Source: Prorocentrum cordatum (Eukaryota > Sar > Dinophyceae > Prorocentrales > Prorocentraceae). Taken from it: DNA of 26,487 nucleotides. Shown piece by piece: positions 17,626 to 26,487 of the stretch. A model generated the notes under the pieces. It did not search any database. It was not told where the DNA came from and worked only from the letters and a program-made list of their open reading frames with translations. The DNA lies in assembly GCA_963575745.1 (NCBI GenBank), contig CAUYUJ010018483.1, positions 117,946-144,432 on the forward strand, given 5' to 3'. The stretch's first letter is position 1. The number at the start of each line of letters is the position of its first letter. The position numbers and the translations under genes are program-made.

Positions 17626-17882
17626 TGACTCGGAGGAGGAGGATGAGGAGGATGAGGACGAGGAGGAGAAGGAGGAGGTGGGGAAGGAGGAGGAGGATGA
17701 GGAGGCTGAGGAGGAGGATGAGGAGGAGCAGAGTAGGAGGAGGAGGCGGAGGAGGAGGCGGAGGAGGAGGAGGAGGAGGAGGAGGAGGAGGAGGAGGAGG
17801 AGGAGGAGGAGGAGCAGGAGAATAAGGAGAGGGGGGGGAAGGGGGAAGAGGGAGGAGGGAGGAGGAGGAGGAGGAGCAGACG
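17626..17882. repeat. Purine tract (GGA/GGATGA)
   Basis: About 255 bp of GGA, GGATGA and GGCGGA units, purest at 17763-17812. It shows open frames in all three forward phases, as expected of the repeat. Confidence 0.9.
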
Positions 17883-18193
17883 GATGAGGATGAGGATGTT
17901 GGCGGAATGCACAGCCTTCAGGGTGGCTTGTCCCTGTACGTGAAAATTACAGTGTCGATCGCCGCTCTTCGGTGGTGCTTGTTGCCCCTGACTGATGGAG
18001 GGCAGAACTAGCAGGCACTACTCGAGAGAGACTTGCGCGAACGTGGAGACCTTTGTGGGTGGACGTTGACCAGTCCAGCGCGGACGGAGTCTTCAGCGAA
18101 AAGCTGGAATGATGGGAACGAACATGGGGGAAATCAGGGCAGCGGGGAGGGGTGCGGTTGTGGGGAATGCTGCGATGAGAGAGCGGATGACGG
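17883..18193. other. Unassigned stretch
   Basis: I see nothing assignable between the purine tract and the GA repeat. Confidence 0.4.
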
Positions 18194-18303
18194 GAGAGAG
18201 AAGTGGGGGAGAGAGACAGCGAGAGAGATAGAGAGAGAGAGAGAGAGAGACAGCGGGAGAGAGTGCGAGAGAGAGAGCGAGAGAGAGAGAGAGAGAGAGA
18301 GAG
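18194..18303. repeat. GA dinucleotide tract
   Basis: Mostly GA repeats with CAGC, GCGA and TGCGA interruptions over about 110 bp. Confidence 0.92.
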
Positions 18304-19106
18304 GCGGGCACCGGCGCAAGCGAGATGGGGCAATATGGAGGGTGGGGCAGAATATGGTGCTGGGGAGTTGGTGGAGCGCGGAGTAGCACAATGGCACCGG
18401 GGTAGCAAGGTGGCCAGGAAAGACGGGGTAGGATGAGGAATGATTGCGGGCGTCGCCCCAGCTCCCAGGCTTTGGGTGCTTGTGAGGGCGCGCGTCGAGA
18501 GTGCAAGAGTCGCCGCGATAGCTTGCACCACAGTGGGGAGTTGTGTGGCGGCATCCCCATTCTACACGCAGGTGCGCAGATGTGGTGCACGTATTGGATT
18601 CCAGTGCTAGTTCAGGGGATGCCCAGAAACACGTTCCAAACGTCACAGAAAAGGTGCGGGGCAGTGCTGATGCACGAGAGCGGCGCTCTTTGTGTGGCCA
18701 TCCACAGGTAAGTTAAAGTCTGATTTGCAGCAAAGGTTTTCCGAACAAGCGACGTGCAAATGTAAACTGCTGATATTACCGGCCACGCGGCCGGGACAGA
18801 GGGAAATGAGGTTGACAAGATGTCCCCCCCCCAGGGGGGTAACATTGTGGAAAGCCGTGCGCGTAGAAGAATTGTGGGTGTATGATGGTCTATGGATGCA
18901 CCGAGTACGTGTGCGCGACTCCCGACCCGATCAGCTGGGCCATACGGGACTCCTGTGGAGGAGTGGCCACGCCGATCGATCAGTCGTTGCTGGGGGGGGG
19001 GGTCGGAAGGCGAAGCGTTCTGCACTACTCACGCCCGGTGGGCTGGTGGTATTTCGTCCTGCCTCCTTCCCGCCGCCTGCCTCTTTCCTCCTTCCTCCTC
19101 CCTCTC
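18304..19106. other. Unassigned stretch; possible exon 18433-18707
   Basis: No confirmed gene. A plus-strand frame from an ATG at 18433 has fairly balanced composition and ends where CATCCACAG meets GTAAGT at 18708, an optimal splice-donor sequence, with an in-frame stop right after. That could be a terminal part of an exon, but no partner exon or protein family was recognised. A CT-rich patch precedes the 312-bp tandem repeat. Confidence 0.3.
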
Positions 19107-19840
19107 GTGCCCAGCGCAAGGCGTTCGCGCGTGCCGAGCTGTACCCGCGCGAGCTCTGTGTTCATCATGCGCTCACGGACGCCCACACACAGGAGCGTGA
19201 ATTACCTACCCCGCTTTCGCTTCCAGGCAAAACCAATCAAAACCAAGTCATACCATACGCCTCCTCGTCAAGCGGCCTGACCAGTACATGCCGTAGTTTG
19301 GCATCGTTTGGCATCTCTTGGAAGCGAGGGTGGCCAAAAGCGAGGCAGGTTTGTTTGCCCCCTAGGTGTGCCCACCCGCGCCTGCGTGCACAGTCACATT
19401 GTCTCTGCACTCTCGGACGTGCCCAGCGCAAGGCGTTCGCGCGTGCCGAGCTTTACCCGCGCGAGCTCTGTGTTTGTCATGCGCTCACGCACGCCCACAC
19501 ACAGGGTATTCAGAGCGTGAATTACCTACCCCGCTTTCGCTTCCAGGCAAAACCGAGTCATACCATACGCCCCCTCGTCAAGCGGCCTGACCAGTACATG
19601 CCGTAGTTTGGCATCGTTTGGCATCTTTTGGAGGCGAGGGTGGTCAAAAGCGAGGCAGGTTTGTTTGCCCCCTGCCGTCGGGGCTCGTGCCGAAGCAGCA
19701 CAACGCGTAGACATGCAGAAACACCCTGCCTGCCTCCAGCGTGCGCTGGGCCTGTTTGGGTGCGATGGTTTTGCGAAGGCAGGTGTGCCCACCCGCGCCT
19801 GCGTGCCCAGTCACATGGTCTCTGCGCTCTCGGACACGTG
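19107..19840 (+). repeat. 312-bp tandem duplication with an inserted segment
   Basis: Unit 1 is 19107-19418 and unit 2 starts at 19419; both open with GTGCCCAGCGCAAGGCGTTC and share TTACCTACCCCGCTTTCGCT, CTCGTCAAGCGGCCTGACC and GAGGCAGGTTTGTTTGCCCC. In unit 2, about 107 bp (19674-19780) are inserted before the shared ending AGGTGTGCCCACCCGCGCC to CTCTCGGAC. The period is a multiple of three, so frames are kept open across it, but translations have no known motif. Confidence 0.88.
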
Positions 19841-19963
19841 CGCGTGTGCGTGTGCCGCCCCTCCCTGCGCCCCGCGCCGGGGCGCGGCGAGGGCGGAGGG
19901 GGTGGGCGTGGCGGGGAAGGGCGAGGGAGGAGGGCCAGGGAGGGACGAGGTGGGGTGGAGGAG

Positions 19964-20130
19964 GACGGGAGGAGGAGGAGGAGGAGGAGGAGGAGGAGGA
20001 GGAGGAGGAGGAGGAGGAGGAGGAGGAGGAGGAGGAGGAAGAGGAGGAGGAGGAGGGAGGAGGGAGGGGGAGTGAGAGATGGAGGACGAGGACGAGGACG
20101 AGGGCGAGGGTGGGGGGTCTGCGAGGGCGG
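19964..20130. repeat. Purine tract (GGA)
   Basis: A GGA run, nearly pure at 19970-20037, followed by GGACGA and GGGCGA units. Confidence 0.9.
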
Positions 20131-20217
20131 GTCTGCGAGGGAAGGCCCCCCCCTCCGGCCCGGTGCCCCGCAGGAGGACGCCGACGAGGCGCTGAGGGGT
20201 GCGCAGGCGGCCTCCGC

Positions 20218-20625
20218 GCCCTCCTCCTCCCCCCGCCTCCCTCCCTCTCCCTCCCTCTCTCTCTCTCTCTTTTGTTTTCTTTTTTTTGTTGTTTCTCTCT
20301 CTCTCTCTCTCTTCCCTCCGCCGCATCCTCCTCCTGTTCATCCTGCTCCTCCTTTTGCGCCTCCGCCCCCTTCGCCCTTGCCGTCTCCGCGCTCCCACTC
20401 TCCCTCCCCTCCCCGTCTCCCTCCTGTTACTGCTCCTCCTCCTCCTCCTTCTCCTCCTCTCCTTCCTCCTCCTCCTCCCTATCCTCTCCCTCTCCTTGTC
20501 CTCCTCCTCCTCCTCCTCCTCTGCCTCCTCCTCCTCCTCCTCCTCCTTCTCCTCTTCCTCTTCCTCTTCCTGTTCCTCCTCCTCCTCCTCCTCTTTCTCC
20601 TCCTCCTCCTCCTCCCGACGGATTT
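20218..20625. repeat. Pyrimidine tract (CTC/CTCT)
   Basis: About 400 bp of C and T, including CT dinucleotide runs at 20252-20268 and 20293-20311 and CTC runs from 20430 on. It faces the purine tract about 90 bp upstream, so the pair is again an opposed purine/pyrimidine arrangement. Confidence 0.9.
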
Positions 20626-21010
20626 TACCCGACTGCCCACTCTCTTTTCTTTCTGGGGCCCTCGGGGGCCCCGTCGGGGGCGTCCAGGGATCGGATCTCT
20701 CGGAATTTCGGGGTTGACCCTGCTGGGCCCCTAGGGGGGGCCCCCTCGTCGCCACGGCTGGACGCGGCTCGGAAAACCGGTGCGTTTGGACCCCAGGAGG
20801 GTTTCGGAGATCGATTTTGATATGCCGTTGTCTCAACGCGCCTTGCTCCGACTCGCTTCCCAGGGCGTCGAACGTCGAACCACAGGTTCGGCATGTCTCG
20901 CCCAGGTCAGCGGCCAGGTGTTCACCACGAGAGTTTGTGGAGAACAGCCAGGGCTGGCCGACGAGCTCGCAGAGCGGGGCATTGAGCTCTCTGGGGATCT
21001 CCATGTTGGC
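20626..21010. other. Unassigned stretch
   Basis: No gene is supported. G- and C-runs (GGGGCCC, CCCCTAGGGGGG) lie at 20655-20745. Confidence 0.4.
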
Positions 21011-21029
21011 GATCGTCGCCTCAGCCGCC

Positions 21030-21312
21030 TCCCCCTGTATCCCCCTCTCTACCCTTCCCTCCTCCCTCCTCTCTTCTTTCCTCCCCCGCCTCCTCGTCCC
21101 CCCCTTCCTCCGTCGTTGCTGTCATCCAGGAGAATCCTGCCCCTTCCCCCTCCCTCTTACGCTTCCCTCCCCTTCCTGCTCCGCCAAATCCCCCCTTACC
21201 TCTTCACCCCCCACCGTCCTCTTCGGCCTCCTTCCCCTCCCCCCCTCCCTCCCTTCTCCCTCCTCTCCTCATTCCCCCCTCACCCTCCCTTTTTCCCCCA
21301 CCTCTTCACTCT
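21030..21312. repeat. C/T-rich degenerate tract
   Basis: About 280 bp dominated by CCCTCC, CCTTCC and CCCCC words, with a mixed patch at 21110-21140. It leads into the GTC array. Confidence 0.8.
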
Positions 21313-21365
21313 TCATCATCGTCGTCGTCGTCGTCGTCGTCGTCATCGCCGCCGCCGCACCCCCC

Positions 21366-21404
<39 letters not shown>

Positions 21405-21427
21405 GGTAGCCGTCGCCGTTGCCGTCA

Positions 21428-21460
<33 letters not shown>

Positions 21461-21515
21461 ACGTCGTCGTCAACGTCGTAGTCGTAGTCGTAGTCGTAGT
21501 CGTCGTCGAAGTCGT
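21313..21515. repeat. GTC / GTCGCC / GTAGTC array
   Basis: The tract passes through GTC units (21320-21345), GCCGTC hexamers (21367-21425), GTC (21430-21450) and GTCGTA hexamers (21475-21500). On the minus strand it reads GAC, so its Asp-coding sense is opposite to the GAT array that follows about 90 bp later. Confidence 0.92.
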
Positions 21516-21603
21516 GCTCGGTCCCGAGCCCAGTCGGGCCCTCTGGACTCGCCCGCCACGCCGCCAGGGAGCGCTGGACCTGTTCAGGGACCCCTGGCGG
21601 CCA

Positions 21604-21887
21604 GGGATGATGAGGAGGAGGAGGATGAGGAGGAGGATGAGGATGATGATGATGCTGATGATGATGGTGATGATGATGCTGCTGCTGCTGATGATGATGT
21701 TGATGATTATGATACATATGCTGATGCTGATGATGCTGCTGATGCTGCTGCTGCTGATGCTGATGCTGAGGCTGATGCTGATGATGCTGATGATGATTAT
21801 CATGATCATGATCATGATGATGAGGAGGATGACGAGGAGGAGGATGAGGTGGAGTTTGGAGAAGATGGTAGTGGTGGTGGTGGTGGA

Positions 21888-21963
<76 letters not shown>

Positions 21964-22064
21964 GTGATGGTGATGGTGATGGTTCTGATGACGAAACGTA
22001 CATCGGTGACGATGGCTACGACGATGATGATGCTGATGCTGATGATGACGATGATGGCAAACAT

Positions 22065-22095
<31 letters not shown>

Positions 22096-23180
22096 ATGAT
22101 GATTATGATGTTGATTCTGATGATGCTGGTGATGACGACGATGATGGCAAACATGATGATGCTGCTGATGATGATTCTTATGATGATGCTGATGATGATA
22201 CTGATGCTGCTTATGCGGATGATGGTGATGTTGATGATGATGATGTAGATGATGAGGATGCTGATGATGCTGACGATGCGATTATGGTGAATACGATGAG
22301 GATGCGGCTGCTGATGATGATGCTGATGATGATGACAGTGAGGTTGACCATACTTACGATTTCGACGATTGTGACGACGACGATGATGAATATACTGATG
22401 ATGACGACGATGATGATGATGATGATGATGATGATGCTGATGGTGACGATGCTAAGTATGATCATGATGACTACGACGATGAACGTGCTGATAATGATGC
22501 GGCGGATAATGCTGAAGGTGATGATGCTACTGATGATGAGGATGATGCGGCTGATGATGCTGATGATGATGATGCTGACCACGAGGACGACGACGAGCAT
22601 GGATGATGCATGATGACGATTAGGATGGTGCAGATGGCGCTGATTATGATGATGACGACGACGACTCTCACTTTTCTAATGATGGTGACGATCAGTTCAT
22701 GATGGCTGTGGCGGTGGTGGTTGAAGATGACAACAACGACGACGATGATGATGAGGATGATGATGACGAGGAGGATGATGCTATTGAAATAGAATTAATA
22801 CCAGCACAGTAATATCAGTGGTAGTAATACAAATGCTCATAGTAATAATTGTAATTGTACTAAAACTACAGCTGATGATCGTATCAATACTACTGTTATT
22901 AATACTAATAGAATGATGTGCTGATGATTGTGATGCTGATGATGCTGCTGCTGATGATCATGATGGCGGTGGTGGTGGTGATGCTGATGATGATTGTGAT
23001 GAGGATGATGATGCTGTTGATGATGCTGACGATGGTGATGATGCTGAAGGAAGTGATGGTGGTGATGCTGCTGCTGCTGATCATGTTGTTGGTGGTGATG
23101 ATGTTGATGCTACGATGATGACGATGATGATGATGCTGCTGCTGATGATGATGATGTTGATTGCGACGCTGATGATGATC

Positions 23181-23244
<64 letters not shown>

Positions 23245-23305
23245 GGTTGGTGATGTTGATGATGTTGATGATGCTGATAATGTTGATGATGACGACGACC
23301 GAGAG
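21604..23305. repeat. 1.7-kb GAT trinucleotide array
   Basis: GAT units with GCT, GAC, GGT and GTT variants, pure at about 21885-21960 and 23175-23245. A local duplication repeats GATGATGGCAAACATG near 22051 and 22142. A less regular AT-rich patch at 22780-22915 (TAATA, AATAC words) interrupts it. The frame in GAT phase reads as Asp/Ala for about 230 codons, and the ATG phase is open as Met-rich sequence over the same span. Two frames open at once is what the repeat predicts. Confidence 0.93.
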
Positions 23306-23710
23306 CATGTCGGAACGCTCTGAGAGCGGTCTGGATCGCTCTGGAACAGCTGTGGCACCCGATGAATCCTTCAGTTCCACTGAGCGAAACATCTTGATTT
23401 GTCCATGTCCGATTTTTGTTCTGGTCTTGGCTTTGTCTTCCTGAAGGGCGCCTCCACGAGTGGCAGCCGCCCTTCAGAGGGCCACGGCAGTGTGGCTGAC
23501 ACCGGCCATCCGAGCCTCCAGACCCCTCGAGCCTGTGCCGAGGGTTGGCGAGAGGATGTTTAAGCGTGAGGACCCTGCTCGTGGCCATCTTGGCGTCTCC
23601 GATTTTGCACCCCCCTGCCCCCAAACCTCACTCGCTATGTGGTTGAGCCCTGCGAAGTGCCAGTGGGTTTTGGGTATAATTGTTCTTGCACGCTTCGTAC
23701 CCTTTTGGGG
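23306..23710. other. Unassigned stretch
   Basis: I see no supported gene or RNA. CGCTCTGAGAGCGGTCTGGA followed by CGCTCTGGA lies at 23318-23346 and looks like a small decayed duplication. Confidence 0.4.
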
Positions 23711-23761
23711 ATGTGTGTATGTGTGTGTGTGTGTATGTGTGCGTGTGCGTGCGTGCGTGCG
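23711..23761. repeat. GT/GC tract, left of family A insertion
   Basis: GT repeats with TATG and GCGT variants over about 50 bp. The same type of repeat resumes at 23892 after the family A element. Confidence 0.9.
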
Positions 23762-23891
23762 CCTGGCATCGCTCGGACGTGTGCATTTTTTCTCGGCGAG
23801 AACCATTGAGGACCGATCCTGGACCATCGAGCAAAAAAAACACGCACGAAACCGAAAACTGCACGGGAAATGGACGTCCGAGCGACGGCAA
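23762..23891 (+). mobile_element. Family A inverted-repeat (MITE-like) element inside a GT tract
   Basis: The left end CCTGGCATCGCTCGGACGT and right end ACGTCCGAGCGACGGCAAG are inverted copies. The 130-bp interior aligns throughout with 5969-6100, including CTCGGCGAG, CACGCACGA and ACCGAAAA. It splits a GT microsatellite, so both borders are defined almost to the base. No coding capacity is visible. A target duplication cannot be read inside repetitive GT. Confidence 0.85.
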
Positions 23892-23936
<45 letters not shown>

Positions 23937-23962
23937 TGTGTGCGCGCGCGCGAGCGCGCGAG
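23892..23962. repeat. GT then CG tract, right of family A insertion
   Basis: GTGCGTG followed by about 45 bp of GT repeats, then CG repeats from 23941. Alternating purine-pyrimidine throughout. Confidence 0.92.
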
Positions 23963-24297
23963 TGGGCCTACCTCCTCAGAACTCATAATGCCTGGGGCCT
24001 GCGTCAGAGCCTTTGTGGCACCACCTTGAACTTCGAATCTTGCACCTTGAGGGAAGGGGGGGGAGGGGGGGGAGCAGGAGGAGAAGGAAGATGCGTTGGG
24101 AAGGAGAGATAAGGAGGAGGGAGGGGAGCAGCCAGGAGCAGCAGCTGCTGCGAGGGATGTCAGGGCGGACCCGTTTGCAGGAGGCCGGCGACGCCGTGGG
24201 TGTTGCAGACAGCGCGCGACTGATGGTCCACGCCTACAAGGCGAAGGCTGCCACCCCCATGGCTGACAGGATGAGTCGACGAAGGAAAAACCGTGTC
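23963..24297. other. Unassigned stretch with a purine patch
   Basis: G-rich and GGA-rich sequence lies at 24050-24130. No gene is supported. Confidence 0.4.
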
Positions 24298-24478
24298 AAC
24301 ATAAACTTTGTGAGCTCCGCGCGGATTCATTGGATCGGCGCTGGGCCCCCCCCTGGCGGCGCCCCTGGCGACGCCCCTGGCGGCGCCCTTGGCGGCGTCC
24401 CTGGCGCGCTCCGCGCGCCAGGTAGGGGGGTCAGCGCGGATTCGAGAAATCCGCGCAGAGCTACGAAAGTTTATGTTT
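24298..24478. mobile_element. Inverted-repeat element with 30-bp ends (family E)
   Basis: The left arm 24298-24327 starts AACATAAACTTT and ends GAGCTCCGCGCGGATT. The right arm 24448-24478 is its reverse complement with about four differences. Next to the right arm, CGCGGATT (24436-24443) and AATCCGCG (24448-24455) form a second, nested hairpin. The flanks share CCCCCATGG(C/T)TGA followed by GGATGAG, at about 24255-24275 and 24500-24520. The interior holds a 12-bp minisatellite. Structure fits a small non-autonomous element, and no other copy is in the window. Confidence 0.65.
24352..24407. repeat. 12-bp minisatellite CCTGGCGGCGCC
   Basis: Four and a half units, with variants CCTGGCGACGCC and CTTGGCGGCGTC, lie between the arms of the inverted-repeat element. 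The unit is a near-palindrome (GGCGCC). Read in frame it gives Gly-Ala-Pro-Gly repeats. Confidence 0.85.
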
Positions 24479-24583
24479 ATGCAGTCTTCTTCGAGCCAAC
24501 CCCCATGGTTGATTGGATGAGCAGGGCGGGAAGGAGAAGGACGAGGAGGAGATGCAGGAAGACGAGGAGGCAGAGGGAGAGAG

Positions 24584-24680
24584 ATTTATTATTATTATTA
24601 TTATTATTATCATTATTATTATTCTTATTACTATTATTATTTTTATTATTATTAGTAGTTTATTAGTTATTATATATATA
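24584..24680. repeat. ATT trinucleotide tract
   Basis: TTA/ATT units with C interruptions, ending in a TATATATA run and a short GA run. Confidence 0.9.
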
Positions 24681-24699
24681 GAGAGAGTGAGTGTTCGAG

Positions 24700-24842
24700 G
24701 ATTATGAGGAGGATGGGGAGGAGGGATGAGGCGAAGAGAGAGGATGAAGCAGAGGCGGAGGCGGATGCAGAAGAGAGGAGGCGGAGGAGGAACAGGAGGA
24801 GGAGGCGGACGAGCAGGAGGAGGAGGAGGAGAGAACGGGGAG
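24700..24842. repeat. Purine tract (GGA/GGC)
   Basis: Degraded GGA, GATGAG and GGCGGA units over about 140 bp. Confidence 0.85.
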
Positions 24843-24991
24843 GCGAACAGAGCGCCCATCAGCAGTTATGTGGTGGACATTGAAAGGCACCGTCAGCTGG
24901 CAGGGGATGAGTCCCGTTCACGGCCCCATGGAGGAGTACGGGTAATTGGCTGACCGGTGTATTGGGTCAAGGTGTGACGAAGGTGGAGGTA

Positions 24992-25095
24992 CGTTTGGAC
25001 CCTCCAGGCCGAGGGTCCATAAAGGAGTTCTCGACCCCCTCCAGTGCCAATTGACGGCAGAATTGTTGAAGGTTGTATGGTGGGGGCGGGAACCG
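24992..25095 (+). repeat. Spaced duplication, copy 1
   Basis: CGTTTGGACCCTCC, CCGAGGGTCCATAAAGGAGT, CCCCCTCCAGTGC, AATTGACGGCAGA and GTTGAAGGTTGTATGGTGGG are shared with 25346-25464. Copy 1 lacks the 17 bp that copy 2 has after CCCTCC. Confidence 0.88.
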
Positions 25096-25345
25096 AAGCA
25101 GCCCCATTGATGGAAGCTACGAGGGGTGTGAGGTCTATTGACGGTCCTCACAGGCGAGGCCTGATGACGGTCCTCGCCGAGGGGAGGAGGGAGACGGAGG
25201 GGTGGGCGTATCGACGATGCCGTCCGCGATGCTTCCTGTTCCTGAGTCGGGAAAACCTGAAAGGGGGGAGGCAAGGTACAAAGACGGCATACACAGTTTC
25301 GACTGTGAAGTGAGTAGGCCCTGCGCACTCGGTATCCCACGGGGG
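25096..25345. other. Spacer between the duplication copies
   Basis: Holds a short repeat (GACGGTCCTCAC and GACGGTCCTCGC at about 25140 and 25167). No gene is supported. Confidence 0.4.
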
Positions 25346-25464
25346 CGTTTGGACCCTCCTTTCTGGACGTCTTCATTGGCCGAGGGTCCATAAAGGAGTC
25401 CTCGGCCCCCTCCAGTGCAATTGACGGCAGAGTTGTTGAAGGTTGTATGGTGGGGGCGGGAACC
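25346..25464 (+). repeat. Spaced duplication, copy 2
   Basis: Direct repeat of 24992-25095, 354 bp downstream, with TTTCTGGACGTCTTCATTG added near its start. It leads straight into a family C unit. Confidence 0.88.
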
Positions 25465-25477
25465 CAAGGTATCCTGT

Positions 25478-25575
25478 GTGGCATCTGGCCCCCCCAGGAG
25501 GATCCGCCAGGGAGGGGGACAGTGGCCTTTTCGCGCCCAGATAATGGGAATGTCTCGAGCGGTTCACTCAATTGG
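25478..25575 (+). repeat. Family C single unit
   Basis: CCGCCAGGGAGGGGGACAGT, CCTTTTCGCGCCCAGATAAT and GGGAATGTCTCGAGCGGT occur in the same order as in the cluster at 6488-6765. Confidence 0.7.
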
Positions 25576-25626
25576 CGTCCCCATACCTCCCTCTTTCCTC
25601 CTCATTTCTTCCCGCCTGCCTCCCCC

Positions 25627-25960
25627 TACTCACATTCAGATCCACGGCAAACGCATGTTAGTTAGCCGTACTCAGACTTCATACACACAAGCCTCTCACA
25701 CGCACTGCTCATTTACACTCAGACTCACTCACACCCGGACTCACTTATACTCTCATTAGTCGTACGCCTACCACCCGCACGCAGATCCATTGATATTCAG
25801 GCTCCATCGTACTCAGGCTCACTCCTACCTCAGTCCCAACTGCGATTCTACGCACTCACACTCAGCCCCACTCACTCTTAGGCCCAGTCACACTCATATA
25901 GACCCAGTGACACTCAGACTCACCACGCTCAGAACACTAATATTCAGATACACTCCATGC
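25627..25960. repeat. Degenerate CACTCAGACTCA tract
   Basis: Words of the type CACTCAGACTCAC, CACACTCAGCCC and ACTCAGGCTCACTC recur about every 10 to 20 bp for over 300 bp. Units are diverged in length, so the array is old. Open frames across it are Thr/Ser/His/Leu-rich by composition. Confidence 0.7.
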
Positions 25961-25967
25961 AGCGCAT

Positions 25968-26065
25968 CTGGGCTCACCACGGGGGAGCCGCCAGGGGGTG
26001 CTGCACTTGCCCGTTTGCGGCCAGGCCGTGGGGACCTCTCCAGCAAAGCGCTGGCCTTGACAGCC
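25968..26065 (+). repeat. Family C single unit
   Basis: GGGGGAGCCGCCAGGGGGTG, CTGCACTTGCCCGTTTGCGG, CCAGGCCGTGGGGACCTCTC and AGCAAAGCGCTGG follow the order of the cluster at 6660-6740. Confidence 0.68.
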
Positions 26066-26245
26066 CGAACTCGTCCCTCTCAGAGTCCCACGATCACCGC
26101 GATGTAGCAGGCACAGCACTCGGGCATCGAAAGGGTCAGCCGCCAGAAAGCGCCACGTCGCCACAGGCTAACACTTGCTCACGCAGACGTTCCCAGCGGA
26201 AGGTGTAAGGAAATTATCTGCACATCTGTGGATCTCCGCGTCGAA

Positions 26246-26422
26246 TACAGTCAACCCGCATGGTCAGGATGGGCGACCTTCCCAAGGGTACCCTTGCATC
26301 CTTGCCTCCTCGGTCCATCCTTGGCCACTTTCGTTGGCCGCGCCCCGCTGGAAGAGCTTTGGAATGGGTGTCCGAGGCCCTTGCATCCTCATCGCTCATC
26401 CTTATGATACGGGCCGACTGTA
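26246..26422. mobile_element. Family B inverted-repeat element, copy 3 (best preserved)
   Basis: The element begins TACAGTCAACCCGCATGGTC and ends with CTCATCCTTATGATACGGGC followed by CGACTGTA. The two ends are inverted copies over about 32 bp with roughly eight differences. A terminal TA directly outside CAGTC at both ends fits the TA target duplication and CAGT ends seen in many Tc1/mariner-type elements. The interior has the palindrome AAGGGTACCCTT at 26284-26295. At 177 bp without coding capacity it would be a non-autonomous derivative. Confidence 0.78.
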
Positions 26423-26487
26423 CCTCGTCGGTTGCGCCGGTCCGAAGGAGGTCGCAGTACTGCTGCGCGCGGGCAAACGTGGGGCTG

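Noticed and set aside
22200-22235. YADD motif, as in reverse transcriptase active sites
   Set aside because: It arises inside the GAT/GCT array, with no other reverse transcriptase block before or after.
20817-22613. 598-codon plus-strand frame with long poly-Asp segments, resembling an acidic protein
   Set aside because: It spans the C/T tract, the GTC array and the GAT array. A second frame is open as Met-rich sequence over the same stretch, which the repeat unit alone explains.

Overview
The window looks like nuclear DNA of a dinoflagellate. The main evidence is a relict dinoflagellate spliced leader at 113-133, followed by an ORF resembling an uncharacterised, cysteine-rich protein family that I know (from memory, not a search) mainly from dinoflagellate predicted proteomes. 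GC-rich single-copy sequence, an abundance of simple repeats and a lack of dense genes agree with this. The mix of dispersed repeats reminds me of Prorocentrum-type assemblies, but the sequence does not prove the genus.

Layout. Positions 95-2090 hold the only gene-like unit I can support. It is a retroposed mRNA copy: an 18-bp direct repeat, a near-complete spliced leader, a 12-nt leader, a coding region broken by one frameshift near 1031, a 3' region, a 10-A tail, and the same 18-bp repeat again. From 2091 to 8060 there is a four-unit tandem repeat, scattered short duplications, a small inverted-repeat element (family A) and a tandem cluster of another dispersed repeat (family C). Positions 8064-9710 are a tetranucleotide array of TATG/CATG type. 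From 9711 to 13887 there are two copies of a second small inverted-repeat element (family B), an 11-bp minisatellite and otherwise unassigned sequence. A 100-N gap lies at 13888-13987. From 13988 to 17147 there are TAG arrays, a 74-bp and a 120-bp tandem repeat, opposed pyrimidine and purine tracts, and a telomere-like GAACCC/TTACCC tract. From 17148 to 21310 there are purine, GA and pyrimidine tracts and a 312-bp tandem duplication. Positions 21313-23300 are GTC then GAT trinucleotide arrays. From 23301 to the end there is a family A element inserted in a GT tract, a third inverted-repeat element with 30-bp ends, a duplicated segment, a degenerate CACTCA-rich tract, further family C copies and the best-preserved family B copy.

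The parts do not form an operon or pathway. What links them is mobility and repeat growth: an mRNA recycled into the genome, at least three kinds of small non-coding inverted-repeat elements, and large microsatellite expansions. No transposase, reverse transcriptase, tRNA or rRNA was recognised, so any machinery that moved these elements must act from elsewhere. Most long open frames in the window are translations of simple repeats and are not listed as genes.
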